A stretch of 11,849 nucleotides of DNA from Anaerolineales bacterium (GTDB lineage: Bacteria > Chloroflexota > Anaerolineae > 4572-78 > J111). Under the pieces are notes generated by a model. It did no database searches and had not been told where the DNA came from. It saw only the letters and a list, made by a program, of their open reading frames with translations. Shown piece by piece: positions 1 through 6,099 of this stretch. Each line of letters opens with the position of its first letter. Within the stretch, counting starts at the first letter, position 1. The translations under genes were made by a program, and so were the position numbers. The stretch is taken from the NCBI GenBank assembly GCA_012032575.1, contig JAAUSP010000200.1, forward strand, positions 1 through 11,849, given 5' to 3'.

Positions 1-297
1 TAATTCCGGTCTGTCGCCGGCAAAGGTAATCAGCTCGTGCGACTGCATGTCGGTGAGTAATCCGACGATTTCGTTGACGCTGCTGTTCAACGCCCCGGCC
101 AGACTCTGCACCGTAGGAGCGCGCCCATGATATTCGCAGTCGTAAATGTGCTTCAGCGCATCTTCGGTCAGCACGCGCCGGGTCATAGGCCGGGTCTGCT
201 GCCAACGCCAGAACAGACCTTTGTCCGGCCAAAACAGCCACAGCCCCAACGCTGCTACGAAGGCAGTGATAATGAGGGTGCTTAAAGGATCAGACAT
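1..297 (-). CDS. DtxR/MntR-family metal-dependent transcriptional regulator with N-terminal membrane helix (3' end outside window)
   Basis: Reading the minus strand from ATG at 297 gives 99 open codons that run off the window edge, so the C-terminal metal-binding and dimerisation part is missing. Residues 8-23 (TLIITAFVAALGLWLF) form one hydrophobic segment, followed by a basic stretch and then a winged-helix region starting near LTEDALKHIYDCEYHGR, with the LAGALNSSVNEIVGLLTDM recognition part. This matches the DNA-binding domain of DtxR/MntR/IdeR proteins, which repress metal-uptake genes when loaded with Mn(II) or Fe(II). Standard members lack a leading membrane helix, so this one is probably tethered to the membrane. 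The start is fixed by a Shine-Dalgarno AAGGAGTC (303-310 on the complement). It has its own promoter and two inverted repeats upstream, which suggests autoregulation. It was not in the long-ORF set because it is partial. The family call rests on the HTH part only. Confidence 0.8.
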   Translation of the reverse strand, partial: MSDPLSTLIITAFVAALGLWLFWPDKGLFWRWQQTRPMTRRVLTEDALKHIYDCEYHGRAPTVQSLAGALNSSVNEIVGLLTDMQSHELITFAGDRPEL

Positions 298-330
298 AAA
301 AAGACTCCTTGAGATTTTTGTTGAATCGCA

Positions 331-350
331 TAGTTTATTATTGTAAACTA
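331..350. promoter_or_regulatory. Second inverted repeat in the 5' leader of the DtxR-like gene
   Basis: TAGTTTA (331-337) and TAAACTA (344-350) are perfect 7-bp arms with a 6-bp spacer TTATTG. The spacer length equals that of the repeat at 353-380, and both arms share a TAG...CTA edge, so it could be a weaker second operator. It could also just form a leader hairpin. Confidence 0.45.
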
Positions 351-352
351 AA

Positions 353-380
353 TAAAAATTTAGTCTAGGCTAAATTTTTA
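353..380. promoter_or_regulatory. Candidate operator: 28-bp inverted repeat over the transcription start
   Basis: TAAAAATTTAG (353-363) and CTAAATTTTTA (370-380) are perfect 11-bp inverted arms around the 6-bp centre TCTAGG. The inner TTTAG-n6-CTAAA resembles the TTTAGnnTnnnCTAAA-like boxes bound by DtxR/MntR-family repressors. It begins 5 bp downstream of the -10 hexamer, the classic place for a repressor to block transcription of its own gene. That it binds the protein encoded at 1-297 is an inference. Confidence 0.7.
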
Positions 381-384
381 ACCA

Positions 385-413
385 ATTATACTCCAAATTT
401 ACCCGCTTGTCAA
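385..413 (-). promoter_or_regulatory. Perfect consensus sigma70-type promoter for the DtxR-like gene
   Basis: On the minus strand TTGACA (complement of 408-413) and TATAAT (complement of 385-390) are separated by exactly 17 bases (391-407). Both hexamers match the vegetative sigma consensus without a mismatch. The start point would fall near 378, inside the inverted repeat 353-380, leaving a leader of about 80 nt to the ATG at 297. Confidence 0.85.
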
Positions 414-520
414 GGGTTTTTCAGACTGGCTCCAATGCTCTGCGTTGGAGCCAAAGACAGAGCGCTCAGCGCTCAAAGCTTGGGCCAACGCGGAGCGCAT
501 TAAGCTCAAACCCGAAGGAA

Positions 521-556
521 TCAAAAACCCTCGAATACTGGCTGTGTTCGAGGGTT
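521..556 (-). terminator. Probable Rho-independent terminator (minus strand)
   Basis: AACCCTCGAA (526-535) and TTCGAGGGTT (547-556) are perfect 10-bp arms with an 11-nt loop. On the minus strand the stem runs into TTTTTGA (521-527), two of the T residues being part of the stem. It lies between the sensor gene that ends at 746 and the promoter of the DtxR-like gene, so it would insulate the latter from read-through. Confidence 0.5.
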
Positions 557-611
557 AGAGAACAAGCGCGACGTTTCTTAACCTCGCAGCCCCTTCGACA
601 AGCTCAGGACG

Positions 612-710
612 CACCCTTCGATACGCCTTTCACTGCGTTCCAGGCTACTCAGGATGCGATAAGGAGCCGAAAATCATCCTGAGTAGCCCGATAGGGCGTA
701 TCGAAGGGTG
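612..710. repeat. Inverted pair of REP-like units
   Basis: CACCCTTCGATACGCC (612-627) pairs perfectly with 695-710 (16 bp), and GGCTACTCAGGATG (643-656) pairs perfectly with 675-688 (14 bp). The two halves are thus inverted copies of one bipartite unit, as in BIME-type arrangements. A third stem, CCGAAAATCA (667-676) with TGATTTTCGG (709-718), overlaps the inner arm, so two folds compete. It lies just after the sensor-gene stop (746-748 on the minus strand) and may protect or end that transcript. Confidence 0.65.
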
Positions 711-745
711 ATTTTCGGTAAAATGTCGAACTCAGGTTAATAAAG

Positions 746-2347
746 TTATTCCGTCACCCTGACCACGACGATCGTCAAATCATCCTGCTGTTCCGTTTGG
801 CCGACAAAGCTGCGCCACTCGGCCAGGAGATGGTCGAGCATCGCCTGGGCGCTGTGGGTGGGTCCGGCGGCAATAGCGGCTTCAAAGCGGTCGAAATTAT
901 ACATTTTGCCGGCGGCATTGGTGGCTTCAACCAGACCGTCGGTGGTGAGGATAACAATATCGTTTGCAGCCAGGGGAATGACCGTGTTTTCATAGGGAAA
1001 CTGCCCGGAGAGATGAGTCCCCAGGGGCAGCCCGCCCACTTCCAGCAACATGCGCGTCCCTTCTTTGTCTCGCACAATGGGCGCAATGGCCCCGGCATTG
1101 GCCACGTGCAAACGACCCGGCTCGAAGTAGGCCAGACACAGGCCCACATTTTGCCGGGTATCCAGAAACGGCTGCAAAACGCGGTCAGTGCGGGTCAATG
1201 TTTCGGCGGGGGAAAGGTCGGCTTCAATCGCTCCGGCCAGGGCCACCACAGCCGCGCTCATGAGCAGCGCGGCGGGCATGCCCTTCCCGGTCACATCGCC
1301 GACGGCGACGGCCAGGCCGCCCTGGGGCCGCTGATAATAGCCGTATAAATCGCCGCTGACCTGGCGGGCCGGATAAGAACTTTGGGTGATTTCGAAGTGA
1401 GGGTAGTGGGGAGCCTGCTGTGGCAGCAAACTGAGCTGGACATCGCGGGCAATGCGCAGTTCGTGCTGCACCCGTTCCTGTTCGGCCAGGGCCACGATGG
1501 CCTGGGCATTGCTAATAGAGATAGCGGCCTGGGTGGCCAGCAGCCGCACCACTTCGACTCGTTCCGAGGTGAAGGCGTGCGAATTGAGATTATTTTCCAG
1601 GTAAATGCTGCCGATGAGCCGGTTCCGTTCCTGGATTGGCTCACACAACACCGAGCGCACCCGGTTGCGCAGGATGTGAGGGTCACTGCTAAATTCGCCG
1701 GAGTTATGGGCATCGTCCAGAAGCAGGGTTTGGCGGGTGCGATGAACGTAGCGGACCACTTCCTCGCTGAGCAGGCCGCTGCCACGGACGGGCAAAGCAT
1801 CGTCCAGACCGGCGACCACCTTATTATGGCGGGCCTGATAATGCGCCCGGATCAAGCGCTGATCATCCTGTTCTAAAATCAGCAAAGCCGACTCCGCCCC
1901 CGAAACTTCACCCAGGGTCCGCATGACCCGATTCAAGACCCGTTCCAGATCAATTTCGCTGGAAATGGCCTGGCTGGCTTTGACAATGGCATAGGCATCC
2001 AGGTCACGATGCAGCGCCAGGAGAGTCTGGCTGCTCTCAGAACTGCTGCCCACACTTAGGCTACTACCGGCAGAACTCAGGGGGCCGCCCGGTTCCTGGC
2101 TCGAAATGGGCCGGAGGTAGAAGGCATAGACCTGGCGAAGCTGCTGGGCTTTGGCTGCTGCGCCAACCTGTTCAAACAAAAAGAGGGCTTCCTCCAAATG
2201 GCCTCGACCGGCGCGATAGCCGGCGGTCAACATATACCGGGCTAGCCGCTCATGGATCAGCGCCAGCAGCAGGGTATACTCCGCGGTGGTGGCCTGGTCA
2301 ATGGCGGCAAAATAGGCCGAGTGCCAGAGCGGGTCGCGGCGGGTATA
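746..2347 (-). CDS. Sensor segment 5: GAF domain and PP2C/SpoIIE-type phosphatase
   Basis: Open in frame from 2347 to the TAA at 746; the first ATG is at 2233 and residue numbers below start there. A helical end (YTRRDPLWHSAYFAAID in the upstream part) leads to a Ser-rich linker (52-69), then a GAF domain (about 82-247; VRSVLCEPIQERNRLIGSIYLEN is diagnostic), a short coiled coil (250-272, ERVQHELRIARDVQ, typical of the RsbU-type linker), and a PP2C-like SpoIIE domain (about 282-494). Metal-site motifs: SGDLYGYY (293-300), GDVTGKGMPAALLM (312-325), TDGL (431-434), QDD (483-485). The first motif is normally GGDxYD; the second Asp is Gly298 here. RsbU-type enzymes dephosphorylate anti-sigma-factor antagonists (STAS proteins). 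No STAS or anti-sigma gene is in the window. Confidence 0.88.
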   Translation of the reverse strand, partial: YTRRDPLWHSAYFAAIDQATTAEYTLLLALIHERLARYMLTAGYRAGRGHLEEALFLFEQVGAAAKAQQLRQVYAFYLRPISSQEPGGPLSSAGSSLSVGSSSESSQTLLALHRDLDAYAIVKASQAISSEIDLERVLNRVMRTLGEVSGAESALLILEQDDQRLIRAHYQARHNKVVAGLDDALPVRGSGLLSEEVVRYVHRTRQTLLLDDAHNSGEFSSDPHILRNRVRSVLCEPIQERNRLIGSIYLENNLNSHAFTSERVEVVRLLATQAAISISNAQAIVALAEQERVQHELRIARDVQLSLLPQQAPHYPHFEITQSSYPARQVSGDLYGYYQRPQGGLAVAVGDVTGKGMPAALLMSAAVVALAGAIEADLSPAETLTRTDRVLQPFLDTRQNVGLCLAYFEPGRLHVANAGAIAPIVRDKEGTRMLLEVGGLPLGTHLSGQFPYENTVIPLAANDIVILTTDGLVEATNAAGKMYNFDRFEAAIAAGPTHSAQAMLDHLLAEWRSFVGQTEQQDDLTIVVVRVTE

Positions 2348-2628
2348 GCCAGTTCGGCCCGGGCAAAGGCGGTGTAGGGTTTGAAGGTGGCGCTAAATTC
2401 ATTTAACGCCTCAACTTTAGACAACAATTCCTCGGCCTGCTCCGCTGCTCCGCTGTTCCGCTGTTCTTCCTCGGCCTCTTCTTCCTGGGCCAGCGCCAAC
2501 AGCGCCAACACCTGATAAATTTGCCAGATGGGGTTGAACAAGCCCGCCGGCTGGCTGGCCGCCGTCTCTTTAGCTTTGTTCAGGTGATCCAGAGCAGCGG
2601 CGTAATCGCCAAAGGTGTAGCGCACCAT
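2257..2628 (-). CDS. Sensor segment 4: short TPR-like helical piece
   Basis: Real coding starts upstream of the first ATG, at the third shift (about 2650), with FHLHIFTGMVRYTFGDYAAALDHL, a typical TPR-like helix pair. It continues through an acidic, low-complexity patch (EEEAEEEQRN) to about 2348. The Arg/Pro-rich end (after about RAELA) is spurious read-through after the fourth shift. No function of its own can be claimed; it is a slice of the large sensor. Confidence 0.7.
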   Translation of the reverse strand: MVRYTFGDYAAALDHLNKAKETAASQPAGLFNPIWQIYQVLALLALAQEEEAEEEQRNSGAAEQAEELLSKVEALNEFSATFKPYTAFARAELAIPAATRSGTRPILPPLTRPPPRSIPCCWR

Positions 2629-3182
2629 GCCGGTGAAAATGTGCAGGTGAAAACGCAGTGAAAGAATTGGGCCTCAACCAACTCCTGTTCCAACCCCTCT
2701 AAATTGACTGCTTCCAGACCCAACAGAGGTTTGAGATAAGTTTCGATGACGGTGACGATAAACTGGCGATACCGTTCGACCGTGTGACGCTGGAAGAAAT
2801 GATCGTGAGACTCCTGGGCTGCGGCCAGGGTTTGATTGAAATTCTGGCCGTCAATCAAATCGGTCAAAGCTTGCAGGCAGTAAGACGTGCCCCAGTAAAA
2901 AATATTGCTGACATTCTGGCAGAGCTGCTGGCCCCACTGGTTCTGGCGGCGAATGGCGGCCAGGTCGGGCAGCACCACCGGCGAACTCCAACTGGCGGCC
3001 ACAATATTTTGAGCCGTTTCAAAGGCGGTCGGATAGCGCTGCCACAGGTCGGCGGCCAACTGGTTGAAAAAGACGGCCTGCTTGAGCTGGCCCTGCACAA
3101 TCATCGCTACGGCGCTGCCGACAAAGGCAATGCTCAAGGCCGGATGGCTGCCGTGCTCCAGGGCCAGCCGGATCATGTGCAA
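2580..3182 (-). CDS. Sensor segment 3: helical TPR-like region
   Basis: The frame opens at TTG (3182), directly at the T-run of the second shift; it is not an independent start, as no Shine-Dalgarno precedes it. LHMIRLALEHGSHPALSIAFVG continues segment 2 (TSAELLVLNN) in the way this family does. The segment is a run of amphipathic helices (for example LKQAVFFNQLAADLW) with no catalytic motif. True coding ends near 2653; the tail (about FTCTFSPAWCATPLAITPLLWIT) is out of frame. Confidence 0.75.
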   Translation of the reverse strand: MHMIRLALEHGSHPALSIAFVGSAVAMIVQGQLKQAVFFNQLAADLWQRYPTAFETAQNIVAASWSSPVVLPDLAAIRRQNQWGQQLCQNVSNIFYWGTSYCLQALTDLIDGQNFNQTLAAAQESHDHFFQRHTVERYRQFIVTVIETYLKPLLGLEAVNLEGLEQELVEAQFFHCVFTCTFSPAWCATPLAITPLLWIT

Positions 3183-4752
3183 AATTATTGAGCACGAGCA
3201 GTTCCGCCGAAGTGCGATAGAGGGCCGGGGTCAATTCGTGGCGGATTTCTAACTGCACCAGCGCTGTTGGATCGGTCATTTCCGCTAAATTGAGGATCGC
3301 TTCATGGCCGGTCAGATGAGTCAGCACATATTTCATGGCTTCGCCGATGGCCTGACGAGCCTCCTGTTTATCTGCGGGGAGCGGCTGGCCGAATAGGGCC
3401 AAAGCTCGATTGCCGACGGCCAGGGCCTGGGCAAAATTGCTCTGCCAGGCGTGCAGTGAAACCAGCCGACGATAACAGCGGGCGCGGTCCAAATCGGATT
3501 GGGCATTGGCCAGGATGACATCGGCGGTGGCAAAAACCGCTTCGTGCCGAAGCAGGAGTGTCTGGGCCATCAGCAGCTCAGACCAAACCCGGTAAGTTTG
3601 GGCGTAATCTTTGGACCAGCTATCGGCGGGGAGCAGCCCCCGGCTCATTTCAAAATAGGCCAGCGAAGCGTCGAAGGCGATGCTGTTCCGGGCCTTCAGC
3701 CCGGCCTGATAATTCAACTCGACCAGCCGGGCGCGGATGGCGGGATCATGGGCCAGACTGCGCCCCTGGTTCAGGTGGTTGACCACCGTGAAAAGCTGAT
3801 CGTCAAGGGTGTGTTCGTCAAAATAACCGAGCAGCAACCGCCCAATCTGCCAGTGGTGCTGCTGCCGTTCGCTCTCGGACAGTAAAAGATAGACCGCTTC
3901 CTGCACCCGGTCGTGCTCAAAACTGATCGTCTCGCCCTGCTCGCGGATCAAATCGGCCTGAAGAGCCGGCCCAAGCTGGGTGTACAGGGTTTCATAATCC
4001 AGACGGCTGATCCAATGGAGGGTGGTCAGACTAAAGGTATTGCCCAGGCAAGCGCTCTGCTTGAGCAAATCGAGGGTGGCTAACGGCAACCGGTCCAACT
4101 TTTGGAGCAGCAGGTCAATCACGTTATCGCTCAGGCGGACCTGCTGGAGGGCAGCCATATCCCACTTCCAACCCTGGTGCGAGTCAGTCAGGGTGAGCAA
4201 GCCGTTCTCATGCAAAGTTTGCAGCAAGGTGGTAATGAAAAAGGGGTTGCCGCTGCTTTTTTGATAGAGCAGATCGGTCAGCAACTCCATTGACTGGCCA
4301 TTGCGGTGGTGGAATAACAAGGTATCGGTCAGCAGTTGCCTGATCGAGGCCAGATCGAGGGCGGTCAGGTGAATCTGATCGGGCGGTCGGCCCAGATTGG
4401 TCAAAGCTGCAATCAAGCGTTTGAGGCGGTGATCCGGCCCAACTTCCGAGTCTCGATACGCGCCGATAATGAGGAGATGGGCCGGCTGAGGATCGGCCAG
4501 AAACGCTTGCAGAAAATCCAGGCTGCTTTCGTCGGCCCATTGCAAATCATCCAAAAAGAGGATAAGCGGCTGCCGGGGGCTGCTACAGGCGCGGACAAAC
4601 TCCATAAAGGTGGTGGTAAAACGGCCCTGGGCCTGGTCCGGCGGCAGGGTGGGAACCTCCGGCTGCGGTCCCAGCAACAGTTCCAATTCGGGGATCACTT
4701 CGCTGATGACCGCGCCGTTGACGCCAACGGCGTTTGCAGCGCCTCTCGCCAC
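3019..4752 (-). CDS. Sensor segment 2: AAA ATPase (Walker B) and TPR-like helical region
   Basis: True coding runs from about 4733 to about 3185. It opens with VGVNGAVISEVIPELELLLG, the stretch that normally follows the Walker A half in kinase-AAA sensors, then LILFLDDLQWAD (Walker B, residues 63-74 of this frame), which marks STAND/AAA_16-type ATPases such as MalT-like regulators. The rest is rich in Leu/Ala helices of about 34-40 residues, as expected for tetratricopeptide-like repeats that sense or bind partners. The end of the frame (from about HDPAGPGARQ onward) is spurious read-through past the shift at 3181-3184. Segments 1 and 2 overlap at 4695-4752 in different frames, which is how the first shift is located. 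Confidence 0.8.
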   Translation of the reverse strand: MARGAANAVGVNGAVISEVIPELELLLGPQPEVPTLPPDQAQGRFTTTFMEFVRACSSPRQPLILFLDDLQWADESSLDFLQAFLADPQPAHLLIIGAYRDSEVGPDHRLKRLIAALTNLGRPPDQIHLTALDLASIRQLLTDTLLFHHRNGQSMELLTDLLYQKSSGNPFFITTLLQTLHENGLLTLTDSHQGWKWDMAALQQVRLSDNVIDLLLQKLDRLPLATLDLLKQSACLGNTFSLTTLHWISRLDYETLYTQLGPALQADLIREQGETISFEHDRVQEAVYLLLSESERQQHHWQIGRLLLGYFDEHTLDDQLFTVVNHLNQGRSLAHDPAIRARLVELNYQAGLKARNSIAFDASLAYFEMSRGLLPADSWSKDYAQTYRVWSELLMAQTLLLRHEAVFATADVILANAQSDLDRARCYRRLVSLHAWQSNFAQALAVGNRALALFGQPLPADKQEARQAIGEAMKYVLTHLTGHEAILNLAEMTDPTALVQLEIRHELTPALYRTSAELLVLNNFAHDPAGPGARQPSGLEHCLCRQRRSDDCAGPAQAGRLFQPVGRRPVAALSDRL

Positions 4753-5957
4753 AAGTCTAAGGTTTCAGCCGGTTCGCGCAACAGCCGCCGGAGGAGAATT
4801 TGCAGGGCGCGGACCAGGGCGCTATAGGGAATATTGCGCTGCCGGAGGTGATCGTATTTTTCGGCCACAAACATCCCCCGGATCGCCAAAATGGCCGGCT
4901 GGAGGGCCTGGATCAGCGAGGATTTGCCGATACCGGCGGAACCGGCCACCAGGGTCAGCATAGGCGGGCCTTGCCCCAAACCGTGAAGCAGTTCGGTCAG
5001 GCGCTGCAGCTCGGCCTCGCGGCCATACAGTTTACGCGAGACCTCAAAGCGGTGCTGCTGGTCGGCGGCACGCAGGGTAAAAGGGGCGATGGTTCCGCTG
5101 GTTTGCCATTCAGCCAGGCAGCGGTCCAGGTCGGCCCGAATGGCGGCGGCTTCCTGGTAGCGGTCTTCGGGGTTTTTGGCCATGAGCTGGGCAATCAAAT
5201 CGCTGAGCGGTTGGGGCAAGGCCGGGTTTAGGCCGGCGGCCTGGGGTGCTTCGACGGCCAGGTGAGCGTGGATCAGGGCCAGATGATCTTTGACCTCAAA
5301 AGGCAAACGCCCGGTTGCCATCTGAAACAGGGTGACGCCCAAAGAGTAATAATCGCTGCGATAATCCACCGGCTTCTGGGTGCGCCCGGTTTGTTCGGGG
5401 GAGATGTAGGGCAGCGTGCCGGACACACTATCAGGATAGTAGGCCAACTGCCGCTCCAGGATGCGGGACATCCCAAAGTCGGTCAATTTGACCGCATCGG
5501 CGGCAGCGTCAATCAGAATATTGCTGGGTTTCAGATCGCCGTGCATGACATCCTGGCGGTGGATGTCCTCCAGGGCGCGGGTCAAATGGAGGGCGACCTT
5601 GAGAAAAAGTTCAACCGAGAATGGCGTTTGGGCCAGCCACTCGCGCAGCGAGCGCAAGCCGTCGTAATGGCTGACCAGGATAAAGACGCCGGCCTGTTCT
5701 TCGAGGTTGATCACTTTGACCAGGTAAGGCGAGTCGAGCCGCTGCATCACCCGCAGTTCGTGTTGAAAGCGGGCTTGCTGGCTGGGTGAAGGATAAGCAT
5801 CCTTGAAAATTTTCAGGGTGAGGGGCAGCCGATCAGGATCGTACTGGCGGTACGCCTGGTAGACAACAGCGTTACGACCTTCACCCAAAATCTGTACCAA
5901 CTGATAATTAGGAATGGTGACAGAAATACCAGGGTTATTGGCAGCTTGACTGGGCAC
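4695..5957 (-). CDS. Sensor segment 1: Ser/Thr protein kinase domain plus start of AAA ATPase
   Basis: Numbering from GTG 5957. The glycine loop GEGRNAVV lies at 25-32, the ATP-binding lysine in LTLKIF at 49, the alphaC glutamate in HELRVM at about 67, the catalytic loop HGDLKPSN at 139-146 and DFG at 160-162, followed by GTLPYISPEQTGR in the activation segment. All core residues are present, so the kinase should be active on Ser/Thr. The catalytic loop has HGD in place of the usual HRD, a frequent variant in this group. After a linker, YGREAELQRL leads into Walker A GSAGIGKSS (339-347), the start of the ATPase. True reading ends at about 4733; the last residues (about TPLASTARSSAK) are out-of-frame read-through to a stop at 4695. 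A good promoter lies at 6017-6045. Confidence 0.85.
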   Translation of the reverse strand: MPSQAANNPGISVTIPNYQLVQILGEGRNAVVYQAYRQYDPDRLPLTLKIFKDAYPSPSQQARFQHELRVMQRLDSPYLVKVINLEEQAGVFILVSHYDGLRSLREWLAQTPFSVELFLKVALHLTRALEDIHRQDVMHGDLKPSNILIDAAADAVKLTDFGMSRILERQLAYYPDSVSGTLPYISPEQTGRTQKPVDYRSDYYSLGVTLFQMATGRLPFEVKDHLALIHAHLAVEAPQAAGLNPALPQPLSDLIAQLMAKNPEDRYQEAAAIRADLDRCLAEWQTSGTIAPFTLRAADQQHRFEVSRKLYGREAELQRLTELLHGLGQGPPMLTLVAGSAGIGKSSLIQALQPAILAIRGMFVAEKYDHLRQRNIPYSALVRALQILLRRLLREPAETLDLWREALQTPLASTARSSAK

Positions 5958-6016
5958 AAAAGCCTCCTGGGTCACTAACAGATGGTTGACAGGCGCGGGG
6001 GAGCTTTACAGGCTAT

Positions 6017-6045
6017 AGTTTACTCATAAATGCGAGTATGGTCAA
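6017..6045 (-). promoter_or_regulatory. Promoter of the giant sensor gene
   Basis: On the minus strand TTGACC (complement of 6040-6045) and TAAACT (complement of 6017-6022) are 17 bases apart. This predicts a start near 6010 and a leader of about 50 nt to the GTG at 5957. It lies in the 142-base gap after the radical SAM gene, so the sensor gene probably has its own transcript. Confidence 0.6.
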
Positions 6046-6099
6046 TAGGCTATTAATGCTGGTTAAGCCGCGCCTTGAAAAGCTGGTTACAATTTATTG

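Larger units (their letters stand above)
411..745. repeat. Gene-free stretch of nested inverted repeats
   Basis: No credible gene is seen here; a 91-codon plus-strand frame (407-682) is made of repeat sequence. Hairpins: TGGCTCCAA/TTGGAGCCA (427-435/445-453); odd palindrome GAGCGCTcAGCGCTC (460-474); an imperfect inverted copy of the 431-448 segment at 485-503; AGGGTTTTT (413-421) against AAAAACCCT (523-531); the stem at 526-556; an imperfect stem near 553-583; CCCTTCGACAAGCTCAGGAC (591-610), a short motif I recall as a common intergenic repeat in environmental genomes. The first part (413-531) folds back on itself like a small non-autonomous element. Confidence 0.6.
746..5957 (-). pseudogene. 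Giant sensor protein: Ser/Thr kinase - AAA ATPase - TPR-like helices - GAF - PP2C (SpoIIE/RsbU) phosphatase; four frameshifts
   Basis: This entry describes the whole gene; the open segments are listed separately. Reading from GTG at 5957, the frame shifts near 4733-4735 (one A missing on the coding strand), 3181-3184 (one T extra), 2650-2653 (one T missing) and 2347-2348 (one base missing). After each repair a recognisable continuation follows, giving one 1737-residue product. Order: protein kinase (about 18-280), AAA/STAND ATPase (about 310-620), long helical TPR-like region, Ser-rich linker, GAF, coiled coil, SpoIIE-type phosphatase. Known relatives in cyanobacteria and Chloroflexota integrate signals with kinase-AAA-GAF chains, usually ending in a histidine kinase; here a phosphatase closes the chain. 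Start GTG 5957 is chosen over GTG 5975 because AGGAGG (complement of 5963-5968) sits 5 nt before it. Homopolymer location of most shifts favours sequencing error, but true decay cannot be excluded. Confidence 0.8.

Noticed and set aside
407..682. Plus-strand open frame of 91 codons
   Set aside because: It is composed of inverted repeats, has no ribosome site, and overlaps the terminator and REP-like pair.
411..745. Possible CRISPR array because of many short repeats
   Set aside because: The repeats are inverted and of unequal length; there are no regular direct repeats with spacers and no cas genes.
797..1876. Plus-strand open frames opposite the GAF/PP2C region
   Set aside because: They are antisense shadows of clearly conserved GAF and SpoIIE motifs.
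2345..4735. Programmed frameshifting as the explanation for the sensor gene breaks
   Set aside because: Four sites of different direction and sequence, with similar breaks in two unrelated genes, fit sequence errors better.
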